From contig NZ_LMBZ01000001.1 of NCBI RefSeq assembly GCF_001439635.1, forward strand, positions 124,001 to 188,000: DNA of 64,000 nucleotides, written 5' to 3'. This DNA is from Solibacillus cecembensis (lineage in GTDB: Bacteria > Bacillota > Bacilli > Bacillales_A > Planococcaceae). Shown here in pieces: positions 54,884 through 63,309 of the stretch (position 1 is the first letter of the stretch; every line of letters starts with the position of its first letter). The notes under the pieces are model-generated. The model worked only from the letters and a program-made list of their open reading frames with translations. It was not told the DNA's origin and searched no databases. The position numbers and the translations under genes were made by a program.

Positions 54884-56491
54884 ATGTGGTTTTCAAAAAA
54901 TAAAAACAAAAAAGCGTCAATTCCTCAAAGCCCTTTAACGAGCCCTGCTGAGGAATCCAAACAAAAAGTGGTCATAAAATTAAAAACTTCTCTTCAACAA
55001 AACATAAAAACGATACAAGAAGCTCTTGGAAAAAGTTCAGATATTGTTACGCGTGAAATACGCATTGGGAAACAAGGAAACATTAAAGCAGGTATTTTAT
55101 ATACTGATGGATTAACCGATACAGCCTCATTACAAAATTTTATATTGGAAACGCTTATGTTAGACTTGAACGAAATTGATTTACAGGAAAAAGCTTCACC
55201 CGAGCAAAATCTGATTAGCGTATTAAAAGATGTTGCACTGACAGTAGGAGAAATTAAAGAAATAACGAGTCTTGAAGTGATAATAACGAGCCTATTATCG
55301 GGGGATACGATTCTTTTAATCGACGGATATGCACAAGTTTTAGTCATTTCCAATAAAAAATGGGCAGAGCGCGCGGTTAGTGAACCAACAGCCCAAACGG
55401 TAGTAAGAGGACCTCAAGAAGGATTTAATGAAAATTTGCGTGTTAATACGGCCCTCATTCGTCGGAGAATTAAGGATCCGAACCTAAGGATTGAGTCAAA
55501 GGAAATTGGAGTGCGTACGAAAACGAATATTGCCATCGTTTATATTCAGGATATTGCAAATGAAAAAATAGTGGAAGAAGTTCGATTACGTTTGGATCGA
55601 ATAGACATCGATGGGGTTCTGGAAGGTGGTAGTTTAGAAGCACTTATCCAAGATTCAACCTATTCCCCTTTCCCGACCATTTTAAACTCAGAGCGGCCGG
55701 ATGTTGTAGCTTCTGAACTACTAGAAGGGCGCATTGCTATTGTAGTGGATGGGACACCCTTTGTGTTAGTCGTTCCAGCGCTATTTGTTCAGTTTTTCCA
55801 ATCACCTGAAGATTATAATCAACGTACGATAATCGGAAGTCTTGTTCGTTTCCTTCGATTTATAGCATTTGGCATCTCTTTGCTTGCACCGTCAGTATAT
55901 ATTGCCATCACAACGTTTCACCAAGCGATGCTACCGCCTTCACTTCTCATTAGTTTGGCAGCCCAGCGAGAAGGTGTCCCATTTCCTGCATTCATTGAAG
56001 TGCTCATTATGGAAGTCACCTTTGAAATTTTACGAGAAGCGGGTATCCGAATGCCGCGCTCTATCGGTTCAGCCATGTCGATTGTAGGGGCATTTGTTAT
56101 AGGCACAGCAGCGGTTGAAGCAGGGTTAGTCTCAGCTATGATGGTCATAGTCGTGTCAATAACTGCCATTACTAGTTTTGTTCCAGCATCTTACGAAATT
56201 GCGATTTCAGTAAGGATCATACGCTTTGTATTCATAGCGTTAGCCGCTACATTTGGTATTTTTGGCATTGTGATTGGTTTAATTGCCCTTGTTTTGCATT
56301 TATGTAGTTTACGTTCTTTTGGCGTACCTTATATGTCTCCGTTAGCGCCATTTAATGTTTCCGATCAAAAGGATACGTTTATTGTGTTCCCTATATGGAA
56401 AATGACGACTCGACCTCACCTAATTGGTAAAAAGAATATGGTGAAGCAACAAGATTCAGCCTCTGCAAAACCAGCACCACCCAAAAAATAA
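54884..56491 (+). CDS. gerKA: Spore germinant receptor subunit A (GerKA-like)
   Basis: This GerA-family subunit sits in the inner spore membrane and, with B and C subunits, senses nutrients. The 535-residue protein has a large N-terminal cytoplasmic domain (residues about 25-310, including IRRRIKDPNLRIE and LIDGYAQVLV) and four to five membrane segments in the C-terminal part (SVYIAITTFHQAMLPPSLLI onwards). The ATG follows GAGGA closely. It is the first gene of an A-C-B operon, the gene order of B. subtilis gerK. Confidence 0.93.
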   Translation: MWFSKNKNKKASIPQSPLTSPAEESKQKVVIKLKTSLQQNIKTIQEALGKSSDIVTREIRIGKQGNIKAGILYTDGLTDTASLQNFILETLMLDLNEIDLQEKASPEQNLISVLKDVALTVGEIKEITSLEVIITSLLSGDTILLIDGYAQVLVISNKKWAERAVSEPTAQTVVRGPQEGFNENLRVNTALIRRRIKDPNLRIESKEIGVRTKTNIAIVYIQDIANEKIVEEVRLRLDRIDIDGVLEGGSLEALIQDSTYSPFPTILNSERPDVVASELLEGRIAIVVDGTPFVLVVPALFVQFFQSPEDYNQRTIIGSLVRFLRFIAFGISLLAPSVYIAITTFHQAMLPPSLLISLAAQREGVPFPAFIEVLIMEVTFEILREAGIRMPRSIGSAMSIVGAFVIGTAAVEAGLVSAMMVIVVSITAITSFVPASYEIAISVRIIRFVFIALAATFGIFGIVIGLIALVLHLCSLRSFGVPYMSPLAPFNVSDQKDTFIVFPIWKMTTRPHLIGKKNMVKQQDSASAKPAPPKK

Positions 56492-56512
56492 AAGAAATGA
56501 AGGGAGTTTGCG

Positions 56513-57700
56513 ATGAAAAAGTACATCTTTGGTCTCCTATTTTTCAGCCTATTTCTTTCGGGATGTTGGGACCGGCGAGAATTAAATCAACTCGCCATTG
56601 CTGTGGCATTTGGATTCGATAAAGTTGATGATGAATACCTAGTATCCGCTCAAGTAGTTGTACCTTCAGAAATGTCCGTAAATGGAGGTACAGGAAAATC
56701 GCAAGTGACCCTCTTTACTGCAAGAGGAGAAACGGTTTATGAAGCATTTCGAAAAATGACAAAGGAATCGCCACGGAAAATTTACCCGGGTCATTTACAA
56801 ATGCTTGTCATTGGTGAGGAATTAGCTGAAGAGGGAATCGGCAAATCATTGGACGTATTGTCTAGGGATCCTGAAATTCGTCCAGATTTCTATGTTGTAA
56901 TTGCTAAAGAAAGCGCCGCTACTGATATATTAAATGTCACAACAACGATTGAAAGCGTTCCAGCCAATAAAATGTTTAAAAGTCTTAAAGTGTCAGAAGA
57001 AGCTTGGGCAGGTACGAAGAGTATTAATCTTGATGAATTACTAACGGATCTTATAAGCGAAGGAAAAGAAGCCGCAGTTACAGGGATTCGATTAATAGGG
57101 GACCCTAAAATAGGATCAAGTAAACAAAATGTGGAATCGATTAAGCCTGCTGCTACTTTACAATATGATCATTTAGCTGTTTTTAAAGGGGATAAATTGG
57201 TAGGTTGGTTAAATGAAAATGAAACCGTAGCATATAGTTACATCTCAAACACAGTAAAATCAACCGCAAGACCTATATCTTGTCCTAATGAAGGGGTAGC
57301 CACAATAGAGGTTATTAAGTCCAAAGCTGAAGTGAAAGGGGATGTGAAGAACGGAAAGCCTGAAATAAATATTAATGTTCAAGTAAAAGGGAATGTAGGG
57401 TCGGTACAATGTGAAATCAATCTAAACGACTTGGAAACAATCGCCGAACTTGAAAAAAGTTTTGAAAAAAAAGGAGAAGAAAATGGAAAAAGGACGATTG
57501 AATCGTTGCAAAAAAATTATAATGTAGACATCTTTGGATTTGGTGAAGCCATCCATCGATCGAACCCGAAAGAGTGGCATAAACTGAAAAATAATTGGGA
57601 TGAAGAATTTTCTGAATTAACGACGAATATTAAAGTAGATTTGACAATTCTTCGGACAGGTACGACAGATAGAACTTTCTTAGAGAAGGTGCAAGAGTAA
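56513..57700 (+). CDS. gerKC: Spore germinant receptor lipoprotein subunit C (GerKC-like)
   Basis: The 395-residue GerC-family lipoprotein has lipobox LFLSGC (Cys18) followed by WDRRELNQLAIAVAFG, the family signature. Three domains fold on the outer side of the inner spore membrane. GAAGGGAG precedes the ATG, and it starts 21 bases after gerKA. The order A-C-B supports a gerK-type receptor; the germinant cannot be predicted. Confidence 0.93.
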   Translation: MKKYIFGLLFFSLFLSGCWDRRELNQLAIAVAFGFDKVDDEYLVSAQVVVPSEMSVNGGTGKSQVTLFTARGETVYEAFRKMTKESPRKIYPGHLQMLVIGEELAEEGIGKSLDVLSRDPEIRPDFYVVIAKESAATDILNVTTTIESVPANKMFKSLKVSEEAWAGTKSINLDELLTDLISEGKEAAVTGIRLIGDPKIGSSKQNVESIKPAATLQYDHLAVFKGDKLVGWLNENETVAYSYISNTVKSTARPISCPNEGVATIEVIKSKAEVKGDVKNGKPEININVQVKGNVGSVQCEINLNDLETIAELEKSFEKKGEENGKRTIESLQKNYNVDIFGFGEAIHRSNPKEWHKLKNNWDEEFSELTTNIKVDLTILRTGTTDRTFLEKVQE

Positions 57701-57779
57701 AATTAAGGTTTAAATTAAGATAAGGAATTTCCTTTATAAAAAATAAAAGAACCTTAAGGAAAGGACACCATGATATGAA

Positions 57780-58892
57780 ATGATGCAAAATATAAAAATA
57801 AACGCGTATCAATTTCTAGCTTTAGTTACGTTTTTTTCAATGGGGACGAGTATTTTAATCATCCCAGCGGTTTTAGCTGAGGGGGCGAAACAAGACGCTT
57901 GGATTGCCGCAATCTTCGGTACAATAATCGGAATAATCGTGATATGGCTATTTTGCTTATTAGCCCAATGGTTCCCAAACCTTACCTTTGTTCAAATTAA
58001 CGAAAAGATATTGGGGAAGTGGATTGGAAAAGCGGTCTCTCTTGTGTTTGTATTCATGGCTTTTATCTATGCTGCGAGTCTTTTGTTCTATTCGGGGACA
58101 TTCCTAAACATTCACTTGATGCCAAATACCCCAATGATAGCTCTTAATATCCTTTTAGCGTTAGTTGTTGTTATAGGAGTAAGTCTCGGTTTAGAGACTA
58201 TTGCCCGCTCTGCTGAAATATTTATCTTATTTTTCACTATTCTTTTTATCCTTTTAGTATTTTTTATTTTACCTGAAATTAAGCTGGAAAACATCCAGCC
58301 TATTTTTGAAGCAGGACCACTACCCATCCTTAAATCATCTGCCTCATTTATTGAAGTTACTGCTGTCGACGCGGTCGTTTTATTAATGATTTTTCCTGCT
58401 TTTATTAACAATTTAAAACAAGCTAAAAAATCCTTTTATATCGGATACTTAATAGGCGGATTGGTCATCATTATCCTGACATTTTTAAGTATTGCAGTAT
58501 TAGGACCTTATAGTACGGCAGCTGAATATCATCCCAGCTATGAATTGGCTAAAAGAATAAATGTCGGGGATTTTATACAACGTATCGAAGCATTGATGGC
58601 TGGCATATGGATTCTTGCACTTTATTTTAAAACATCCCTTTATTTTTTTGCATCGGTATTTGGATTAGCCCAAATTTTAAATTTAAAAGATTACAAGCCT
58701 TTAATAGTGCCTTTAGGAGCAATTGTCGTAGTCCTTTCTCTTATTCTGTATCCCAATGTTATTTATCAAAAACAATGGAACGCAACAATCGGTATGTACT
58801 ATTCCTATTCGATTGGTGTAGTATTACCAATAGTATTGATCATTGTTAATGCTTTAAGAAAAACACATTTGAAAAAAGAGAAGGCCTCTTAA
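57780..58892 (+). CDS. gerKB: Spore germinant receptor subunit B (GerKB-like)
   Basis: GerB proteins are APC-superfamily membrane proteins that hold the germinant-binding pocket. The 370-residue protein has about ten membrane helices, with the first broken helix in LVTFFSMGTSILIIP. The start ATG 57780 (or 57783) is 14 or more bases from the nearest AGGA. A two-codon ORF (ATG ATA TGA, 57770-57778) sits between them and ends one base before the start, which suggests re-initiation. Confidence 0.92.
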   Translation: MMQNIKINAYQFLALVTFFSMGTSILIIPAVLAEGAKQDAWIAAIFGTIIGIIVIWLFCLLAQWFPNLTFVQINEKILGKWIGKAVSLVFVFMAFIYAASLLFYSGTFLNIHLMPNTPMIALNILLALVVVIGVSLGLETIARSAEIFILFFTILFILLVFFILPEIKLENIQPIFEAGPLPILKSSASFIEVTAVDAVVLLMIFPAFINNLKQAKKSFYIGYLIGGLVIIILTFLSIAVLGPYSTAAEYHPSYELAKRINVGDFIQRIEALMAGIWILALYFKTSLYFFASVFGLAQILNLKDYKPLIVPLGAIVVVLSLILYPNVIYQKQWNATIGMYYSYSIGVVLPIVLIIVNALRKTHLKKEKAS

Positions 58893-58914
58893 TAAACAGA
58901 GACTTCTCTTTTTT
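58872..58914 (+). terminator. Intrinsic terminator of the gerK operon
   Basis: AAAAAAGAGAAG and CTTCTCTTTTTT (58872-58883 and 58903-58914) form a 12-bp stem with an inner CTCT/AGAG pair. It overlaps the end of gerKB. Confidence 0.88.
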
Positions 58915-59027
58915 AGTTAGCGTAATAAGTAAACCACAATTTTGATATGGGGATTTGTATGGAGTGCTGATGGATATTGGATATACTAGAAATAGAGAAG
59001 AAACATAGATAAAAAGGAGTGGGTATT

Positions 59028-59354
59028 ATGCCGATATATCATAAATTAGTACGAGATTTGATTCCTCAAGTGATTGAAGCAGATGGTAAAGCATGTGTCA
59101 CAAGAGTGCTAGAGCCGAGCGAACATTTAGGCGCAATCAAAAAGAAAATGAAAGAGGAGTCATTAGAGTTTAAAGAGGCAGTTTCTCCAACAGAAGCAGT
59201 AGAGGAACTAGCGGATATATTGGAGCTAGTGCATGCGGCTTTACATGTTTACGGCGTTTCTTATGAACATTTGGAACAGGTTCGCGTTCAAAAGAAAGAA
59301 CAACGCGGTGGATTTTCGGAGGGCATTTATTTGATTGAGGTGGAGGATGACTAA
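59028..59354 (+). CDS. MazG-like nucleotide pyrophosphohydrolase
   Basis: The 108-residue all-helical protein of the MazG/PRA-PH superfamily has the metal-binding pair KEESLEF and EELADILEL at the expected spacing and a YHKLVRDLIP N-terminus typical of a stand-alone family. It probably hydrolyses non-canonical nucleoside triphosphates; the precise substrate is unknown. I use ATG 59028, eight bases after AAGGAG; a GTG nine bases earlier overlaps the site. It is a single-gene unit. Confidence 0.85.
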   Translation: MPIYHKLVRDLIPQVIEADGKACVTRVLEPSEHLGAIKKKMKEESLEFKEAVSPTEAVEELADILELVHAALHVYGVSYEHLEQVRVQKKEQRGGFSEGIYLIEVEDD

Positions 59355-59407
59355 GCATCCGTTGATTACTTCTGATTCATCTATTCTGAGTTGAAACAGA
59401 GGATTGA

Positions 59408-59572
59408 GTGGAAGTTACATACTTCATCGAACGAATGTTTCGTACAATATATGTGGACAAAACAATTGGTTTCTACAATATACAGGAAAAGAATCAAACT
59501 GCTGAAATACTAAATGTTATTTATGAAAAAAGCGGTTCTTTCTACCAAATAGAATTTGATTCATGTCTGTAA
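59408..59572 (+). CDS. Possible small protein or remnant, 54 residues
   Basis: A GTG-initiated frame (VEVTYFIERMFRTIYVDKT to the end IEFDSCL) has normal protein composition. AGAGGA lies four bases before the GTG. I recognise no family. It may be a real small gene or the remaining end of a longer one; alternative frames across the same bases are less protein-like. Confidence 0.35.
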   Translation: MEVTYFIERMFRTIYVDKTIGFYNIQEKNQTAEILNVIYEKSGSFYQIEFDSCL

Positions 59573-59850
59573 CGACGGCATTTTCATGGATTGAATAAAA
59601 AAAGTTATTTCATTTTCTTGGTGTGCTCAAGTCTATTTTCCGCATAAAAAATTTACGTTTCCGTTCAAAAATCATCCTTTTTTCATGTGAAATAAAGTAC
59701 TTTTTGAATAGAAAAATTGCATATAAGGTGACAAAGCTTTGTGTTTTAGGCGAATTAACGGTTGGCGGCCAAAGTACTCCTAATACTTGTAGTTTCATTT
59801 TCAGCGTTGATCGTATCAATTCCTTCATTTAAACCTAAAAATAATCTACC

Positions 59851-59887
59851 GTAAAAAATAGACTAGCCCATACTCACTGGGCTAGTC
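59851..59887 (-). terminator. Intrinsic terminator of hmp
   Basis: GACTAGCCCA and TGGGCTAGTC (59861-59870 and 59878-59887) form a perfect 10-bp stem; on the minus strand TATTTTTTAC follows. Confidence 0.92.
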
Positions 59888-59893
59888 CATCAT

Positions 59894-61102
59894 TTATTTC
59901 GTATTCAATTGCATTGCTGGGCCGAAGAATTCAAAGTGAATTTGGCTGTCTGGGATGTTGCACTCATGTAATGCAGTAATCGCTGCTTCTAAAAATGGTA
60001 CAGGTCCGCAAAGATATACTTGTGTATCTTTTGCTAAGTTCTGACGCAATACATTGGCATCGATGAATTCATTGTTATCAGAGTATAATACTTTATGATG
60101 CGAGTTACTGTCTTTTTTGAATGCGCTAAACAGCTTCTTTAAGCCAGTAGGACCGTTTAAAGCATTCATTTTGTTTTGGATATCCTCATGGAAAGCCAGA
60201 ACATTTTCGTTACGTGCACATTGGATGAAAGTTACATTTTCTTTACCTTCAATTGATTGGAACATCGCGTTTAAAGGCGTTACACCAACCCCACCACTAA
60301 TGAATAATACGGGTGCTGTTGTCGGTTCGTATGTGAAGACACCCGCTGGAGTACTTACATCAATGATCGTGCCAACAGCTGCTTCATGTAGGAAGTTTGA
60401 TACTTTCCCTTTAATATTATTGTCGTTTTCACGCTTTACAGAAATACGGAATTCCTGTGTATTGCTTGGTTGTGATAATGTATATTGGCGATTTAGCATG
60501 AACTCTTCACCAGGTGTAGTTACACGAACCGTTACATATTGGCCTGGTTTATACGCAGGTACTTTTGAGCCTTCTACTGGTGTAAAGTAGAAAGATGTCA
60601 CATCATCACTTTCTTTTTCCGTGCGAACAATTTTGAACTGTTTAAATGCACGCCAGCCCCCATTATTCTCAGCTGCTTTATATAAATCTTCTTCCACTGA
60701 GGTGAAAATATCCGCAATCACACCGTATGCTTTGCCCCAAGCTTCAATGATTTCATCTGTTGCTGCATCACCTAATACTTCTTTAATCGCTGCAAGTAAG
60801 TATTGGCCTACGATTGGGTAATGCTCTGGTAAAACGCCTAAACTTACGTGCTTATGTGCAATTTGTACAACAACAGGAACGATTGGCTCTAAGTTGTCGA
60901 TATGCTGTGCAGCGGCATACACCGTATTTGCTAATGCCGTTTGCTGACGACCTTGTGATTGGTTTGTATGGTTGAAAATATTTAATAATCCTGGATTGTC
61001 CTTAAATAAATTACTATAAAAAGTTTTTGTAATGGCTACGCCGTGTACTTCTAATACTGGTACTGTTGATTTAATAACGTTGATTGTATGTTGATCTAAC
61101 AT
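59894..61102 (-). CDS. hmp: Flavohaemoprotein, nitric oxide dioxygenase
   Basis: Hmp oxidises nitric oxide to nitrate with oxygen and NAD(P)H. The 402-residue protein has a globin domain with distal Tyr29 and Gln53 and proximal His85, all at the E. coli Hmp numbers, then an FAD domain (RQYTLSQPS) and an NAD domain ([12 protein letters not shown]). I start at ATG 61102 after AAAGGACG; an in-frame ATG 45 bases further upstream adds residues not found in the family. Two NsrR-like operators lie upstream. Confidence 0.96.
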   Translation of the reverse strand: MLDQHTINVIKSTVPVLEVHGVAITKTFYSNLFKDNPGLLNIFNHTNQSQGRQQTALANTVYAAAQHIDNLEPIVPVVVQIAHKHVSLGVLPEHYPIVGQYLLAAIKEVLGDAATDEIIEAWGKAYGVIADIFTSVEEDLYKAAENNGGWRAFKQFKIVRTEKESDDVTSFYFTPVEGSKVPAYKPGQYVTVRVTTPGEEFMLNRQYTLSQPSNTQEFRISVKRENDNNIKGKVSNFLHEAAVGTIIDVSTPAGVFTYEPTTAPVLFISGGVGVTPLNAMFQSIEGKENVTFIQCARNENVLAFHEDIQNKMNALNGPTGLKKLFSAFKKDSNSHHKVLYSDNNEFIDANVLRQNLAKDTQVYLCGPVPFLEAAITALHECNIPDSQIHFEFFGPAMQLNTK

Positions 61103-61153
61103 GCTGAACACGTCCTTTCGTGATAAATATAATATATGCCTATTCATCTTTTA

Positions 61154-61176
61154 AAGCAATATTATATATACATCTT
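61154..61176. promoter_or_regulatory. NsrR-like operator 2 (proximal to hmp)
   Basis: AAGCAATATTA, one base, then ATATACATCTT gives an 11-1-11 arrangement in which the second arm is a near-perfect NsrR half-site (AAGATGYATTT on the other strand). Confidence 0.45.
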
Positions 61177-61192
61177 TAACGGAATCGACACA

Positions 61193-61215
61193 AAGATGTA
61201 TATCAAATACTTCTT
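61193..61215. promoter_or_regulatory. NsrR-like operator 1
   Basis: AAGATGTATAT, one base, then AAATACTTCTT is an 11-1-11 imperfect palindrome with nine of eleven symmetric positions, close to the known NsrR pattern. Its centre is 39 bases from that of the other site. Confidence 0.55.
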
Positions 61216-61380
61216 TTAGTTGAAATTACTTTACAATTCTCGGGCTGTCATTTAGACATAGCAAAATCTAACTAATAATTTTAGTTTGACGTAGTATGTA
61301 CTATTAAATGAGAAATTATGTACTACTTTCAGTTGCAATCCAAATTTTGTCATGCTAATGTGAAAAATGAGGTGGAAAAT

Positions 61381-62715
61381 ATGACAAATTTTGATTTAGC
61401 AGTAATTGGCGCAGGTCCTGGGGGATATGTAGCAGCAATCCATGCAGCAAAAAGTGGCTTAAAAGTGGCACTTGTCGAAAAAGATAAAGTAGGAGGGGCT
61501 TGCTATAATGTCGGCTGTATCCCTTCAAAAATTATGTTAGAACATAGTAAGCTCGTTCAAGAAATTCGACGAGGAACGGATTGGGGTATTACTGTTCCTA
61601 CAATTAATATTGATTTTCCAAAATTAATGCAACGAAAAGATAAAGTCGTAGAGCAGCTGTTAACGAATATTGAAGAATTTATCGGCAACGCACAAATTAC
61701 AATGTTCCGTGGGGAAGCTACCGTGACAGCAGAACGTAAAGTGATTGTAGGAGAGGAATCTTTTACAGCGACAAATGTCATTTTGGCAACAGGAAGCCGT
61801 CCGTTTGTTCCGCCATTTAAAGGCTTAGAAACGTCTAACTACTATACAACGGATACATTCTTTTCGATTCAAGAGTTACCAAAACAACTAACGATCGTTG
61901 GTGGTGGGGTTATTGCGATAGAAATGGCCTTTGCATTAGCGCCAATGGGAACAAAAGTAACGGTGTTAAACCATAGTAAAGATATTTTACAAACGGAAGA
62001 ACCAGATGCACGTCCTATAATTAAAGAAAAAATGGAGCAGTTAGGAATTGAATTAATCACTGATTTTACATTTGAAGAAATTCGAGCACATGAAATTCAA
62101 ACGTCTATTGGTGTCCTGCCATTTGAAAATTTATTGTTTGCAACGGGGCGCCGTGCGAATATCCAAATTGCGGAAGCACTTGAAATGCAAATGGACGGTC
62201 GTTTAATCAAAGTAAATAATCATTATGAATCGAGTATCCCGGGCATTTTTGCGATAGGCGATTTAGTTGGAGGCTTCCAATTAGCGCATTCAGCGAGTGC
62301 AGAAGGTGTTCATACGGTGGATTATATTTTAGGGAAACATCCTAAAGTGATTAACCAGCAGGAAATTCCGCGCTGTGTGTATACCCATCCTGAAATTGCG
62401 ACATTTGGCATGTTAGAGCATGAGGCACCAGCTGATTCAATCGTGACGAAAATGTATTTACCAACAAACCCAAAAGCCCTACTTGAAGGCAATACACAAG
62501 GTTTTATGAAATTTGTTGCGAGTCCAGAAGGCGATATTTACGGGGCGTGTGTTGTGGGTGACGGAGCGACCGAAATGATTAACTCGATGCTTGCGGCAAA
62601 AGTACTCGGCGGTTCTGTGAAAGATTTAGCGCGCATGATTTTCCCGCATCCAACAGTTAGTGAACATGTTGGAGATGCTGCGCGGTCGGTATTTGGCAAA
62701 GCAATCCATGCTTAA
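61381..62715 (+). CDS. Dihydrolipoamide dehydrogenase-like flavoprotein
   Basis: This pyridine nucleotide-disulfide oxidoreductase of 444 residues has FAD motif GAGPGG at 10-15, redox disulfide Cys41/Cys46 (GGACYNVGCIPSK), an NAD motif GGGVIAIEMA and the C-terminal His-Glu pair FPHPTVSE. It belongs to the Lpd branch but is shorter than usual (about 470) and stands alone, with no E1 or E2 genes nearby. The real disulfide substrate may not be lipoamide. I start at ATG 61381 after GAGGTGG. It is divergent from hmp. Confidence 0.88.
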   Translation: MTNFDLAVIGAGPGGYVAAIHAAKSGLKVALVEKDKVGGACYNVGCIPSKIMLEHSKLVQEIRRGTDWGITVPTINIDFPKLMQRKDKVVEQLLTNIEEFIGNAQITMFRGEATVTAERKVIVGEESFTATNVILATGSRPFVPPFKGLETSNYYTTDTFFSIQELPKQLTIVGGGVIAIEMAFALAPMGTKVTVLNHSKDILQTEEPDARPIIKEKMEQLGIELITDFTFEEIRAHEIQTSIGVLPFENLLFATGRRANIQIAEALEMQMDGRLIKVNNHYESSIPGIFAIGDLVGGFQLAHSASAEGVHTVDYILGKHPKVINQQEIPRCVYTHPEIATFGMLEHEAPADSIVTKMYLPTNPKALLEGNTQGFMKFVASPEGDIYGACVVGDGATEMINSMLAAKVLGGSVKDLARMIFPHPTVSEHVGDAARSVFGKAIHA

Positions 62716-62748
62716 TTCTATACATTTCGCACGTTTTTAATAAATATG

Positions 62749-62786
62749 AAAAGGCATTTTGATTTCAAATCAGATTGCCTTTTTTG
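62749..62786 (+). terminator. Intrinsic terminator of the Lpd-like gene
   Basis: AAAAGGCA and TGCCTTTT arms (62749-62756 and 62777-62784) with inner TTTGAT/ATCAGA pairs are followed by T. Confidence 0.8.
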
Positions 62787-62892
62787 TAGTATATGGAGAA
62801 GGAAGCGCACATGAAGATAATAGCCCTTTAGTAAAATTAAACCTCCTATATAATGAAACTATTCTAGAAAAAGTGGATGGTTGAGGTGTGAA

Positions 62893-63231
62893 ATGATAAA
62901 GACAACTTTAGAATTACTAGAAAAAGAAATAGCAGAAGCATTAATTCATATTATCAAATTACAGCAGGAAGATCGCTATGCGGAGATGAGTAAGCAATTT
63001 GCTGAATTATTAACTTCTTTGCAACGGCATCAATTAATCGATACGTCGTTACAACTGTTAGTAGAACCAGTGCAATGTTTACACGAAACTAAAATGTTAC
63101 TCGAAAGTTTGCAAGAAGCACAGCAGCGGCAACACCGAAAAAAACGGTTATTAACGCATCGGCAAATATTACAGCTATGGCTGCGGCAAAATTTACACTA
63201 CAAACGAGAATATTTACCGAAGCTTTTTTGA
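62893..63231 (+). CDS. Uncharacterised helical protein, 112 residues
   Basis: I do not recognise this all-helical protein, rich in Gln and Leu, with a basic C-terminus (RQHRKKRLLTHRQ). ATG 62893 follows GAGGTG; the frame opens twelve bases earlier with a TTG that has no site. It stands between the Lpd-like gene and the yeiH-like gene. No operon partner is obvious. Confidence 0.6.
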   Translation: MIKTTLELLEKEIAEALIHIIKLQQEDRYAEMSKQFAELLTSLQRHQLIDTSLQLLVEPVQCLHETKMLLESLQEAQQRQHRKKRLLTHRQILQLWLRQNLHYKREYLPKLF

Positions 63232-63309
63232 GCATGTGAAATACGATAATCTAACATCTTCAAATCAATTTTGATTGTTACAATAGAAGATCAGTTGAAA
63301 GGAATTATT

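Larger units (their letters stand above)
59355..59893. other. 539-base gap between mazG-like gene and hmp
   Basis: It holds a possible 54-codon gene (59408-59572) and the hmp terminator. Between 59600 and 59840 overlapping frames exist on both strands but none has a ribosome binding site or family character; the plus frame ending VDRINSFI and a minus frame LGLNEGIDTINAENE look protein-like and may be remnants. Confidence 0.45.

Noticed and set aside
59610..59832. Overlapping 69- and 72-codon frames on both strands
   Set aside because: Neither has a ribosome binding site, and composition does not favour either.
60117..60590. 157-codon plus-strand frame opposite hmp
   Set aside because: Antisense of a clear flavohaemoprotein gene; no family character.
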